Of a stretch of DNA of 50,844 bases, positions 18,188 through 27,769 are shown piece after piece. Location: NCBI RefSeq assembly GCF_007997035.1, contig NZ_VOSS01000065.1:1-50844 (forward strand). The letters are read 5' to 3'. The first letter of the stretch is position 1; every line of letters starts with the position of its first letter. This DNA comes from Ralstonia sp. TCR112 (GTDB lineage: Bacteria; Pseudomonadota; Gammaproteobacteria; Burkholderiales; Burkholderiaceae). Made by a program: the position numbers and the translations under genes. Below the pieces are notes generated by a model. That model did no database searches. It saw only the letters and a program-made list of their open reading frames with translations, and was not told where the DNA came from.

Positions 18188-18603
18188 GCCGCGCCAACGC
18201 CGTCCACGTGTTCGTCTACGGCACGCTGCGCGCCGGTGAGGCGAACGACCTGCGGGTTGCTGCTGCAAAGCGCGGCATTCCCGAGCCGGAGCTGCTCGGT
18301 ACGGCCATGTTGCACGGCCGCCTGTACGACTTTGGTGCGTACCCCGGCCTCGTGCTGGACCCGACCGGCACCGCCGTGCGCGGCGATGTGTATCGGATCG
18401 ACGCGGCGCTCGTTCCGGTGCTGGACGAGATCGAAGAGGTCTACCCGGGCGGGGACGCGCTGTTCCTGCGCGAGAACCACGCCGTCATGCTGGGCAGCGA
18501 ACCGGTCGACTGCATTGTGTATCCGGTCAGCCCCAAACACATTGCTGGGCGCGCTGTGATCACGTGCGGGGATTGGGTGACGCATCGCTTGGCGCGTGCC
18601 TGA
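18184..18603 (+). CDS. Gamma-glutamylcyclotransferase-like (AIG2) protein
   Basis: The 139-residue product shows the GGCT/AIG2 fold: the substrate loop [14 protein letters not shown], strand [22 protein letters not shown] and the acidic catalytic position in [12 protein letters not shown]. Family members release 5-oxoproline from gamma-glutamyl amines or peptides; the exact substrate here is unknown. The start overlaps the rraA stop in the ATGA arrangement, so it is translationally coupled. A strong terminator follows 21 bases after its stop. Confidence 0.85.
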   Translation: MSRANAVHVFVYGTLRAGEANDLRVAAAKRGIPEPELLGTAMLHGRLYDFGAYPGLVLDPTGTAVRGDVYRIDAALVPVLDEIEEVYPGGDALFLRENHAVMLGSEPVDCIVYPVSPKHIAGRAVITCGDWVTHRLARA

Positions 18604-18623
18604 GGCGTCCTTTGCCCTCCAAG

Positions 18624-18649
18624 AAAACGCCGCCCATGCGGCGTTTTTT
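18624..18649 (+). terminator. Rho-independent terminator after the ThDP/rraA/GGCT operon
   Basis: ACGCCGC (18627-18633) pairs with GCGGCGT (18638-18644) around the loop CCAT, with six T following and an A-run before it. It should end transcription of the operon at 15928-18603. Confidence 0.9.
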
Positions 18650-18994
18650 ATTGGCCCCGGGATGTGGCGAGCAGGTCTTTTGTTTTTTCATAATGCGGAA
18701 AGGTTTTTTGGTCCGCAAAAATTCCGCATCGCACAGCACCATCGCCGCCTTTCATCATAGAAAAAATCTTTCCGCATCATGGAATGAAGGCGATAAGTCT
18801 TTGAAATGTAAAGAAGAAAAACTTCTGTCAGGCAATAGGTTCCCCTTGTTGCGCTGCACTCGCCGTTTCTACACTCTTATATAAGACATATGACTTGTGC
18901 CACCCAGCGGCACCCCAAGAGGGTGCCAGCGGCGCAAGGTGCAGAGTGAGTTACCGGTTTTTATTTGATGGATGCGATCAAACAGGAGAGTGCG
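18650..18994 (+). promoter_or_regulatory. aceA upstream region with three TTCCGCAT-type motifs and a candidate promoter
   Basis: This long, comparatively A/T-rich gap holds ATGCGGAA at 18693-18700 and TTCCGCAT at 18722-18729 (an inverted pair) plus TTTCCGCAT at 18769-18777. They look like operator copies for a glyoxylate-bypass regulator, although none is encoded adjacent. A weak promoter, TTGTTG (18846-18851), 18 bases, TACACT (18870-18875), lies downstream of them. No gene is visible in the gap. Confidence 0.5.
18909..18927 (+). promoter_or_regulatory. Hairpin in the aceA leader
   Basis: GGCACCC (18909-18915) and GGGTGCC (18921-18927) form a perfect 7-bp stem with loop CAAGA about 68 bases before the aceA start. 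There is no T-run; an mRNA-stability or translational role is possible. Confidence 0.4.
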
Positions 18995-20299
<1,305 letters not shown>

Positions 20300-20363
20300 G
20301 GCTGCGACGCATCCGGCATCCGGGCAGCAGGGCCAGCCGTGCTGACCACACGCTGGCCTCTCG

Positions 20364-20397
20364 AACCGCGTTCCCTTCAGGGCGCGGTTTTTTTTTT
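20364..20397 (+). terminator. Rho-independent terminator after aceA
   Basis: AACCGCG (20364-20370) pairs with CGCGGTT (20383-20389), extended by CCC/GGG across a TT bulge, with a run of about ten T. It also lies just downstream of the convergent GntR gene. Confidence 0.88.
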
Positions 20398-20434
20398 CGT
20401 CTATCGCGATTGCGGCGTGTTGCTGCGTTGCCCG

Positions 20435-21175
20435 TCAGGCGCGCTTGAAGATCGATTCCAGGTCCAGCGCCGATGTGGGAGTCGCGTGCAGGTCGAGCGA
20501 GTGCTCGATGTGCTCCAGATGCTCGCGCATCAGGTCGTGCGCGCGGGCGGCATCGCCGGTGGCAATCGCTTCGGTCAGCGTGTCGTGCTCATGCTCGGGG
20601 CAGGCGGGCAGGCCGGGGCGATCATAGAGCGTGATGATCAGGCACGTGCGCGACACCGCTTCGCGCGTCAGCCGTTCCAGCACGTGGTTGCCGGCCATCT
20701 CGGCAATGAGGACGTGGTATTCGCCCGACAGTCGGATGGTGGCCGCGCGGTCGCCGCGTTCGCGCGCGGTGTGTTCGGCGGCGATGTGTTCGCGCAGGCG
20801 TTTGGCCTTTGCCGGCGTGCACGCGTTTGCCAGCATGCTGGCCAGTTCGGGTTCGATGATGCGGCGGGTCTGGAAAACGTCGCGCGCCTCTTTCACGGAA
20901 GGCTGCGCGACGAATGCGCCCTTGTTGGGCACGAGGGTGACCAGATGCTCATGCGCCAGACGCGCCAGCACCTGGCGGATGCGCGGCCGGCCGGCGCCGG
21001 TCGCTTCGCACAGCCGTTCTTCGACCAGCTTGGTGCCGGCCGGCAGCCGGTGCTCCATGATGGCCGTCAGCAGGCCCTGGTAGATCGGTTCGGCAGCCGG
21101 TTGGCTGTCGGCAGGTTCCCGTGCGGGTGCGGGCATGGCAGGTGGCGGTGCAGAAGAAAAAGCGGAATGGCGCAT
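20435..21175 (-). CDS. GntR-family (FCD) transcriptional regulator
   Basis: The 246-residue protein has an N-terminal winged helix (IYQGLLTAIMEHRLPAG, LVEERLCEATGAGRPRIRQVLARL) and a C-terminal FCD effector domain with the helical segments FQTRRIIEPELASML, LSGEYHVLIAEMAGN and HDLMREHLEHIEHSLD; the spaced Asp/His residues are usual metal ligands. I start at 21175, after GGAG; the open frame extends 17 residues further. It is the third gene of the minus-strand unit with the racemase and permease and probably represses it through the TGTACA sites at 23511-23543. Confidence 0.88.
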   Translation of the reverse strand: MRHSAFSSAPPPAMPAPAREPADSQPAAEPIYQGLLTAIMEHRLPAGTKLVEERLCEATGAGRPRIRQVLARLAHEHLVTLVPNKGAFVAQPSVKEARDVFQTRRIIEPELASMLANACTPAKAKRLREHIAAEHTARERGDRAATIRLSGEYHVLIAEMAGNHVLERLTREAVSRTCLIITLYDRPGLPACPEHEHDTLTEAIATGDAARAHDLMREHLEHIEHSLDLHATPTSALDLESIFKRA

Positions 21176-21203
21176 GGTAGCAAATGCTCCACTCCGCTTT
21201 GCG

Positions 21204-21938
21204 CTACGCCAACGCAAACGGGGCAAGCATTCCCGTATAGGGTTTCGGGAGCGGCCGGGCCCAGTCGCCGCGCTTGCTGGTGGAAAGCCGCATGCCGACC
21301 AGCGCCTCGACCAGCTTCACCGCAGCCACCACGCCGTCGATGACCGGCACGTGCAGCTCGGCGCTCAGGTCTTCGCACAGGTCGGCCATGCCGGCACAGC
21401 CGAGCACGATGCAGTCGCTGCGGTCTTGCGCGAGCGCGCTGCGGCAGGCTTCGAGGATGATCTGGCGTGCGTTGGAGCCGGGTTTCTCCAGATCGAGCAC
21501 GGGCAGGTCGCTTGCATGGACGTTGCGGCACGCATGCCGCATGCCGTAGCGCTCGGCCAGGTGCCAGGCCATGCCGACGGTGCGCTCGAGCGTCGTCACC
21601 ACGCTGAAGCTGTTGCCGATCAGGCTCGCCATGTGCATGGCCGCTTCAGCGATGCCGATCACCGGGCCGTGCGCAAGTTCACGTGCAGCGTAGAGGCCCG
21701 GATCGCCGAAGCAGGCGATGACGTAGGCATCGGCGCCATCGCGTTCGCCGTGGCGGATTTCTTCCAGGATGCCGGGCACCGAGAGCGCTTCGTCGTAATG
21801 GCTTTCGATGGAAGCCGGGCCCATCTTCGGGCTCACCGCCGTGATGTGCGTGCCCGATGCGGCCGCGGCCTGCGCGCAGCGGCCGATGAGCGCGGTCATG
21901 CTCGTCGTGGTGTTGGGATTGATGATGCGGATGTCCAT
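21204..21938 (-). CDS. Asp/Glu/hydantoin racemase family protein (hydantoin or allantoin racemase)
   Basis: The 244-residue product begins MDIRIINPNTTTSMT, the usual start of hydantoin/allantoin racemases. The two catalytic cysteines are Cys76 (VIACFGDPG) and Cys181 (VLGCAGMADL), the positions described for characterised hydantoin racemases. It would interconvert the enantiomers of 5-substituted hydantoins or allantoin. No hydantoinase or carbamoylase gene is in the window. It lies 25 bases downstream of the NCS1 permease gene and 28 bases upstream of the GntR start, so one operon is likely. Confidence 0.9.
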   Translation of the reverse strand: MDIRIINPNTTTSMTALIGRCAQAAAASGTHITAVSPKMGPASIESHYDEALSVPGILEEIRHGERDGADAYVIACFGDPGLYAARELAHGPVIGIAEAAMHMASLIGNSFSVVTTLERTVGMAWHLAERYGMRHACRNVHASDLPVLDLEKPGSNARQIILEACRSALAQDRSDCIVLGCAGMADLCEDLSAELHVPVIDGVVAAVKLVEALVGMRLSTSKRGDWARPLPKPYTGMLAPFALA

Positions 21939-21963
21939 GTTGTTGATGCGTGGATGACGCCGG

Positions 21964-23454
21964 TTAGCGGGAGAGGGTGCCTTGCTTGCGGCTGAGCACG
22001 GTGTAGAGCACCAGCGCGATGCCCACGCCGATGAACCAGCTGTAATTGGCCAGCACATGCAGCCGTTCGAAGACCACGCACGCCATCGGAATCAGCGCGG
22101 ACGGGATCATCGTCCAGACGGCGGCGGGGTTGTAGCCGTTGCGGTACCAGTAGCGGCCCGTGGGGCGCAGCGTGTAGAGATCGTCGACATGCACCTGCTG
22201 CCGCTGCACAAAGTAGTAGTCCGCGATCAGGATGCCGAACAGCGGGCCGATGAACGCGCCCAGCACGTCGATCGTGTAGTGAATCACCTCGGGGTTGTTG
22301 TAGAGGTTCCAGGGCGTGATGAAGATCGACGCGACTGCCGCGATCATGCCGCCCGTACGCCAGCTGATGTGCTGCGGCGCCACGTTGGAAAAGTCGAACG
22401 CCGGCGACACGAAGTTGGCGACGATGTTGATGCCGATGGTCGCGATCATGAACGTGAGCGCACCAAGTACGACGGCCGTGATGTTGTCGATGCGGGCAAC
22501 CACGGCGACGGGGTCGGAGATCATCTCGCCAAACACCGGCAGCGTGGCCGACGTGGTGATGACCGTCAGCAGCGCAAAGCCGAGGAAGTTGACCGGCAGC
22601 CCCCAGAAGTTGCCGCGTTTGACTGAGGTGAAATCCTTGCCGTAGCGGGAGAAGTCACCGAAGTTCAGCATCGGGCCGGAGAAGTACGACACCACCAGCG
22701 CGATCCCGCCCAGCACCACCGGCACCGCATCCCAGCCCTCGTATTTGAGGAAGGAAAGCGTCAGGTTGATGTTGTTCCAGCCCGCCTTGTGCACGAGCCA
22801 TGCGGCCAGCGCGATCATCACCACGTACACCGCCGGGCCCGCCCAGTCGATGAACTTGCGGATCGATTCCATGCCGTGCCAGAACACGAACGCCTGCAGC
22901 ACCCAAAGCAGCATGAACGCCGCCCAACCGAGCGTCGACAGGCCGACAAAGCCGTGCTGCGCGACGTCGGCATACGGCGCGAGCTGCGGCATGAACTTCA
23001 GCGCCAGCACGATGAACGCGCTCGATGCCAGATAGGTCTGGATGCCGTACCAGGCCACCGCAATCAGCCCGCGGATGATGGCCGGAATGTTCGCGCCCCG
23101 CACGCCGAACGACGCGCGGCAGATCACCGGATACGGCGTGCCGGTCGCCTGGCTGGGTTTGGCGACGAGGTTGCAGAACACCTGCACGATCACGATGCCC
23201 ACCAGCAAGGCAAACAGCACCTGCAAGCTCGACAGGCCCAGCGAGAACAGGCTCGCCGCCGTCAGATAACCGCCCACGCTGTGCACGTCGGACATCCAGA
23301 ACGCGAAGATGTTGTAGGTGCCCCAGGTCTGCTTGCGTAGCGGGGCGAGATCTTCGTTGGTGAGCCGCGGGTCGTAGTGCGGCTTGATGATGACGTTGGA
23401 ATGCGCGTGCGGCGATTCAATCGCCTGCGCCGCCGAAGCGGTGGTCGTGGTCAT
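21964..23454 (-). CDS. NCS1-family nucleobase/hydantoin/allantoin permease
   Basis: The 496-residue membrane protein has about twelve helices and the NCS1 features: DLAPLRKQTWGTYNIFAFWM before helix 1, QATGTPYPVICRASFGVRG, FGDFSRYGKDF and the end-loop PLFGILIADYYFVQRQQ. These resemble Mhp1, PucI and allantoin permeases. Substrate is most likely a hydantoin-type or purine-derived compound, given the racemase next to it. Start at 23454 follows AAAGGAGACAGC; a longer frame adds 22 residues without membrane character. A clear promoter with paired operators precedes it. Confidence 0.92.
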   Translation of the reverse strand: MTTTTASAAQAIESPHAHSNVIIKPHYDPRLTNEDLAPLRKQTWGTYNIFAFWMSDVHSVGGYLTAASLFSLGLSSLQVLFALLVGIVIVQVFCNLVAKPSQATGTPYPVICRASFGVRGANIPAIIRGLIAVAWYGIQTYLASSAFIVLALKFMPQLAPYADVAQHGFVGLSTLGWAAFMLLWVLQAFVFWHGMESIRKFIDWAGPAVYVVMIALAAWLVHKAGWNNINLTLSFLKYEGWDAVPVVLGGIALVVSYFSGPMLNFGDFSRYGKDFTSVKRGNFWGLPVNFLGFALLTVITTSATLPVFGEMISDPVAVVARIDNITAVVLGALTFMIATIGINIVANFVSPAFDFSNVAPQHISWRTGGMIAAVASIFITPWNLYNNPEVIHYTIDVLGAFIGPLFGILIADYYFVQRQQVHVDDLYTLRPTGRYWYRNGYNPAAVWTMIPSALIPMACVVFERLHVLANYSWFIGVGIALVLYTVLSRKQGTLSR

Positions 23455-23510
23455 GCTGTCTCCTTTGGTTTTTTTGCCGGTTTCAGGACCGGGCGATCTT
23501 GTGCGCAAGA

Positions 23511-23572
23511 ATGTACACAACTTGTTTTTGTTTTGTGTACAAAGTTGTATGCGTCAGGAAGGCAAGAGTCAA
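23511..23572 (-). promoter_or_regulatory. Promoter with two TGTACA operators for the permease operon
   Basis: On the minus strand TTGACT (23567-23572), 17 bases, then TACAAC (23544-23549) form a good sigma-70 promoter. Immediately downstream lie two TGTACA-centred half-palindromes (23534-23543 and 23511-23520) with centres 24 bases apart, covering the expected start site. T-G-T-x-x-A-C-A sites are typical of FCD-type GntR repressors, matching the regulator encoded at the end of this operon. Confidence 0.7.
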
Positions 23573-23575
23573 GGA

Positions 23576-23602
23576 GAAAAAAAGCCGCCTGAAAAGGCGG
23601 CT
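23576..23602 (-). terminator. Rho-independent terminator after the Usp gene
   Basis: On the minus strand AGCCGCCT (23595-23602), loop TTTC and AGGCGGCT (23583-23590) form a perfect 8-bp stem followed by a run of T (23577-23583). Confidence 0.92.
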
Positions 23603-23627
23603 GACTATCGTGGTTGCGGGGGGCGCT

Positions 23628-24062
23628 TCAGCGGTAGACGATCACCGGAATCTCGGTATGCGTGAGCACCTTCTGGGTTTCGCTGCCGAGCAGCAGCCCG
23701 GCCAACCCGCGCCGCCCGTGCGAGGCCATGAAGATGACGTCGCAGCCATGGCGTTCGGCCGCGTCGATGATGCCCATGTACGGGACGGCGAAGCAGCTCA
23801 TGTCGGTGTCGCAGCTGATGCCGGCGCTGACGGCGGCGTCTTCCACGTCCTTGAGGACCACGCGCGCCTGCGCTTCGACGCGCTCCTTGAACGCCTGGGG
23901 TGTCTCCACGACGATCTCGGAGAACGGCGTGTACGGGTATTCCTCCAGGCAGGTGTAGGCCGTCAGGCGGGCGCCCAGCGTCTTGGCAAAGTCGAGCGCC
24001 CCTGCCACCGCCTTGCGCGACAGCTCGGAACCATCGGTCGGGATGAGGATGTGCTGGAACAT
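23628..24062 (-). CDS. Universal stress protein
   Basis: A single-domain UspA-type protein of 144 residues. It begins MFQHILIPTDGSELSRKAV, the usual beta1/helix1, and ends with the nucleotide-binding loop ASHGRRGLAGLLLGSETQKV, which matches the ATP-binding pattern G-2x-G-9x-G-S except that the first Gly is Ala. ATP binding is therefore plausible. The start at 24062 follows CAGGAGGCCGC. A candidate -10, TACAAT (24105-24110, minus strand), lies beside the palindrome CCGCATGCGG (24113-24122). A strong terminator follows. Confidence 0.92.
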   Translation of the reverse strand: MFQHILIPTDGSELSRKAVAGALDFAKTLGARLTAYTCLEEYPYTPFSEIVVETPQAFKERVEAQARVVLKDVEDAAVSAGISCDTDMSCFAVPYMGIIDAAERHGCDVIFMASHGRRGLAGLLLGSETQKVLTHTEIPVIVYR

Positions 24063-24146
24063 GCGGCCTCCTGAGGTGGGATGCGGGAAGACGTTCTTGT
24101 CTTGATTGTAGGCCGCATGCGGTGTTTCACCCACTCGGGGTGAGTG

Positions 24147-25076
24147 CTAATCCATCCCGATCAAGGCGTCTGCCCGGCGCCAGTAGGCCGGGTTGCCATA
24201 TGTGTTCTTGAGGAAGTCAATGAACAGGCGCACGCGCAGCGGCAGGTGCTTGCGCTGAGGAAACACTGCGTGGATGCCGATCGGCGGCGCTTCAAAGGCG
24301 TCGAGCACCGTCACCAGCTTGCCTGTGGCGATGTCGTGCCCGACCTCCCACCACGAGCGCCACGCAAGGCCATACCCTTGCAGGCACCACTCGCGCAGCA
24401 CGGCGCCGTCGGTGCATTCCATCGTGCCCGACACCTTCACGGTGACAGCCTTGCCGCCTTGCTGGAAGACCCAGCCGCGCTGCACGTTGGCGCTGGCGCC
24501 AAAGGCCAGGCAGTTGTGGGTGGAAAGCTGCTCCACCTGCGTCGGAACGCCACGGCGCTCCAGGTACGACGGCGCAGCCACAACCACGCGGCGGTTTTCC
24601 CACAGGCGGATCGACACGAGGCTCGAGTCGGGCAGATCGCCCAGACGGATCGCGCAATCGAAGCCTTCGTTGACGAGGTCGACGACGCGGTCGCCCAGGT
24701 CCAGCGTCATCGAGACATCCGGATGCGTCTCGATGAAGTCCGGCACCATCGGCGCGACATGACGGCGGCCGAAACCGGCAGGTGCGGTCACGCGCAGATG
24801 CCCGCTGGCTTTCACGCCACCGGCCGAGACGCTGGCCTCGGCGTTATGCAGGTCATTGAGAATGCGTTGGCAATCTTCGAGGAACGCCGATCCCTCGAAC
24901 GTCAGCGTGATGCGCCGCGTGGTGCGGACGAGGAGTTTGACCCCGAGGCGTTCTTCCAGCGCGTCGATGCGGCGGCCGATGATGGCAGGCGCCACGCCCT
25001 CAGCGGCGGCGGCGGCAGATAGGCTGCCGCGTGTTGCGACGGCGACAAAGGTTTCGAGCTGCTTGAAATGATCCAT
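24147..25076 (-). CDS. LysR-family transcriptional regulator
   Basis: The 309-residue protein starts with the LysR helix-turn-helix (MDHFKQLETFVAVATRGSLS, IIGRRIDALEERLGVKLLVR) and has an effector domain beginning GHLRVTAPAGFGRRHVAPMV. It belongs to the large group with the DCAIRLGDLPDSSLVS motif, of which CrgA/AaeR/DsdC-like members have varied targets. It is divergent from the haloacid dehalogenase gene across a 218-base gap and may regulate it, as LysR proteins often control the divergent neighbour. Effector unknown. Confidence 0.9.
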   Translation of the reverse strand: MDHFKQLETFVAVATRGSLSAAAAAEGVAPAIIGRRIDALEERLGVKLLVRTTRRITLTFEGSAFLEDCQRILNDLHNAEASVSAGGVKASGHLRVTAPAGFGRRHVAPMVPDFIETHPDVSMTLDLGDRVVDLVNEGFDCAIRLGDLPDSSLVSIRLWENRRVVVAAPSYLERRGVPTQVEQLSTHNCLAFGASANVQRGWVFQQGGKAVTVKVSGTMECTDGAVLREWCLQGYGLAWRSWWEVGHDIATGKLVTVLDAFEAPPIGIHAVFPQRKHLPLRVRLFIDFLKNTYGNPAYWRRADALIGMD

Positions 25077-25185
25077 GCCTGATGTATACCGTGCCGACCG
25101 GGGCCTGCGGGATTGTGACGAATATAAAGGTTATCACTCGTCATTCCATCGGTAAAAGTTAAAGATCAAGTGACCATTGCCGTCT

Positions 25186-25213
25186 TTGTGCGGTGCGTCA
25201 GCTTTTCTACAAT
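25186..25213 (+). promoter_or_regulatory. Candidate promoter for the dehalogenase gene
   Basis: TTGTGC (25186-25191), 16 bases, TACAAT (25208-25213) lie about 82 bases before the start. Upstream, between 25110 and 25140, GTGA and ATCAC half-sites flank a T/A-rich core and could be the LysR site. Confidence 0.45.
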
Positions 25214-25294
25214 GGCCCTCGTTGCGAAGGTCGGCAAGGCGTTCTGCGTGATAGAACGTCCAATTGCGGGACCTTCGGGTCCGTGGAGCTTCTG

Positions 25295-25993
25295 ATGAGT
25301 TCGATTCGCGCGGTGGTCTTCGACGCCTATGGCACGTTGTTCGACGTGTATTCCGTGGCCGCGCGCGCCGAGCAACTGTTTGCGGGCAAGGGCGAAGCGC
25401 TGTCGGTGCTGTGGCGCGACAAGCAGATCGACTACACGCGCATCCGCTCGCTGGCCGGCACGTCGGGCGAACACTACAAGCCGTTCTGGGACATCACCGT
25501 CGATGCACTGCGCTATGCGGCCGCACGCCTGGGCGTCGAGCTTTCCGCCCACGACGAAGCCACGCTGATGCGCGAATATGCGTGCCTGTCGGCGTTTCCC
25601 GAGAACGTGCCCGCGCTGCGCCGCCTGCGCGAGATGGGCTTGCCGCTGGGCATCCTCTCCAACGGCAACCCCCAGATGCTCGACATTGCCGTGAAGAGTG
25701 CCGGCATGTCCGGGCTGTTCGATCACGTGCTGTCGGTCGATGCGGTCAAGCTCTACAAGACCGCGCCGCAAGCCTATGCGCTGGCGCCAAAAGCGTTTGG
25801 TGTGCCGGCGGAACAGATTCTGTTTGTCTCGTCCAATGGCTGGGATGCCTGCGGCGCGACGTGGTACGGCTTCACAACGTTCTGGATCAACCGCCTGGGG
25901 CATCCGCCCGAGGCGCTCGACGTGGCGCCCACCGCGGCCGGCCACGACATGCGCGATCTGCTGCAGTTCGTGCAGGCAACACAAGCGACGTAA
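25295..25993 (+). CDS. Haloacid dehalogenase, type II
   Basis: The 232-residue HAD-fold enzyme matches L-2-haloacid dehalogenases: nucleophile Asp10 in VVFDAYGTLFDVYSV, ILSNGNPQML (motif II), Lys in VKLYKTAP near 152-155 and SSNGWDACGATWYG at 179-190 with the Ser, Asn and Asp of motif III. Such enzymes convert 2-haloacids such as monochloroacetate to hydroxy acids. The ATG at 25295 follows GTGGAGCTTCTG. It lies 73 bases upstream of malate synthase on the same strand, which could channel the glycolate/glyoxylate carbon (inference). Cytoplasmic. Confidence 0.9.
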   Translation: MSSIRAVVFDAYGTLFDVYSVAARAEQLFAGKGEALSVLWRDKQIDYTRIRSLAGTSGEHYKPFWDITVDALRYAAARLGVELSAHDEATLMREYACLSAFPENVPALRRLREMGLPLGILSNGNPQMLDIAVKSAGMSGLFDHVLSVDAVKLYKTAPQAYALAPKAFGVPAEQILFVSSNGWDACGATWYGFTTFWINRLGHPPEALDVAPTAAGHDMRDLLQFVQATQAT

Positions 25994-26066
25994 GGCATTG
26001 CATTTAATCGGTCCAGCCATAGGACCGAACCCGTTCAACCCTCACATCATCCTCTGGAGAACAACC

Positions 26067-27647
26067 ATGGCGCTCACGCTGCCCCAAGGCATGGAGATCA
26101 AGGCCGAGATTCTGCCGGCCTACGAAGACATTCTGACCCCCGAAGCGCTGGCGCTGGTCGCCAAGCTGCACCGTGCCTTCCAGCCGCGCCGTAAGGAGCT
26201 GCTGGCTGCGCGCGTCGAGCGCGCCAAGCGCCTGGACGCCGGCGAGCGCCCGGATTTCCTCCCGGAAACGAAGGCTGTGCGTGAAGGCGACTGGAAGGTC
26301 GCCCCGATCCCGCCGGCACTGCACTGCCGCCGTGTGGAAATCACCGGCCCGGTCGATGCCAAGATGGTCATCAACGCGTTCAACTCGGGCGCGGACAGCT
26401 ACATGACCGACTTCGAAGATTCGAACTCGCCGAGCTGGCACAACCAGATCCAGGGCCAGGTCAACCTGAAGGCCGCCATCCGCCGCACGCTGACGCTGGA
26501 GCAAAACGGCAAGACCTACAAGCTCAACGACAAGATCGCCACGCTGCAGGTGCGTCCGCGCGGCTGGCACCTGGACGAGAAGCACGTGCTGATCGACGGC
26601 GAGCGCGTGTCCGGCGGCATCTTCGACTTTGCGCTGTTCCTGTTCCACAATGCCAAGGAGCAGATCGCCCGCGGCGCCGGCCCGTTCTTCTACCTGCCGA
26701 AGATGGAAAGCCATCTGGAAGCGCGTCTGTGGAACGACATCTTCGTGATGGCGCAGAACGAGATCGGCCTGCCGCAAGGCACGATCAAGGCCACCGTGCT
26801 GATCGAAACCATCCTCGCCGCGTTCGAGATGGAAGAAATCCTGTACGAGCTGCGTGAGCACAGCGCGGGCCTGAACGCCGGCCGCTGGGACTACATCTTC
26901 TCGTGCATCAAGAAGTTCAAGGTCGACAAGAACTTCTGCCTGGCCGACCGCGCCAAGGTGACGATGACCTCGCCGTTCATGCGTGCCTACGCGCTGCTGC
27001 TGCTCAAGACGTGCCACAAGCGCGGTGCACCCGCCATCGGCGGCATGAGCGCGCTGATCCCGATCAAGAACGATCCGGAGAAGAACGCCATCGCCATGGC
27101 CGGCATCATCAACGACAAGAAGCGCGACGCGACCGACGGTTACGACGGCGGCTGGGTGGCACACCCTGGCCTGGTCGAGCCGGCCATGAAGGAATTCGTG
27201 GCCGTGCTGGGCGACAAGCCGAACCAGTTCGAGAAGCAACGCCCAGACGTGGAAGTGAAGGCTGCCGACCTGCTGGACTTCCAGCCGGAAACGCCGATCA
27301 CCGAAGCTGGCCTGCGCATGAACATCAACGTCGGCATCCACTACCTGGGTGCCTGGCTGGCCGGCAACGGTTGCGTGCCGATCCACAACCTGATGGAAGA
27401 TGCCGCCACGGCAGAAATCTCCCGCTCGCAGGTGTGGCAGTGGATCCGCTCGCCCAAGGGCAAGCTGGAAGACGGCACCAAGGTCACGGCTGAACTGGTG
27501 CGCAAGCTGATCCCGGAAGAATTGGCCAAGGTGAAGGAGACGGGCGCGGTGGGCCACTTTGACCGCGCTGCGGAAATCTTCGAACAGATGTCGACGTCGG
27601 AAGACTTTGCTGAATTCCTGACGCTGCCGCTTTACGAAGAGATCTGA
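26067..27647 (+). CDS. aceB: Malate synthase A
   Basis: The 526-residue enzyme condenses glyoxylate with acetyl-CoA to malate, the second glyoxylate-bypass step. Diagnostic segments are DFEDSNSPSWHNQIQGQVNL, LQVRPRGWHLDEKHV, PYLPKMESHLEARLW-like FFYLPKMESHLEARLWND, and ATVLIETILAAFEMEEIL with the metal-binding glutamate. The length fits isoform A. The ATG at 26067 follows TCTGGAGAACAACC; a longer frame upstream overlaps the dehalogenase gene out of phase and is not coding. A terminator follows. Confidence 0.97.
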   Translation: MALTLPQGMEIKAEILPAYEDILTPEALALVAKLHRAFQPRRKELLAARVERAKRLDAGERPDFLPETKAVREGDWKVAPIPPALHCRRVEITGPVDAKMVINAFNSGADSYMTDFEDSNSPSWHNQIQGQVNLKAAIRRTLTLEQNGKTYKLNDKIATLQVRPRGWHLDEKHVLIDGERVSGGIFDFALFLFHNAKEQIARGAGPFFYLPKMESHLEARLWNDIFVMAQNEIGLPQGTIKATVLIETILAAFEMEEILYELREHSAGLNAGRWDYIFSCIKKFKVDKNFCLADRAKVTMTSPFMRAYALLLLKTCHKRGAPAIGGMSALIPIKNDPEKNAIAMAGIINDKKRDATDGYDGGWVAHPGLVEPAMKEFVAVLGDKPNQFEKQRPDVEVKAADLLDFQPETPITEAGLRMNINVGIHYLGAWLAGNGCVPIHNLMEDAATAEISRSQVWQWIRSPKGKLEDGTKVTAELVRKLIPEELAKVKETGAVGHFDRAAEIFEQMSTSEDFAEFLTLPLYEEI

Positions 27648-27676
27648 AGTTAAGCGACGCCTAAAGCGCGCTGAGG

Positions 27677-27709
27677 AAACGCCGGCTGGGGCAACCCGCC
27701 GGCGTTTTT
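27677..27709 (+). terminator. Rho-independent terminator after aceB
   Basis: AAACGCCGGC (27677-27686) pairs with GCCGGCGTTT (27698-27707) around an 11-base loop, with five T at the end. Confidence 0.92.
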
Positions 27710-27769
27710 CATTTGGCGCAAGGCAGGCCAAGCCGCGCGATAATGTCACGAAATCTTGCGGAGGCCGCT

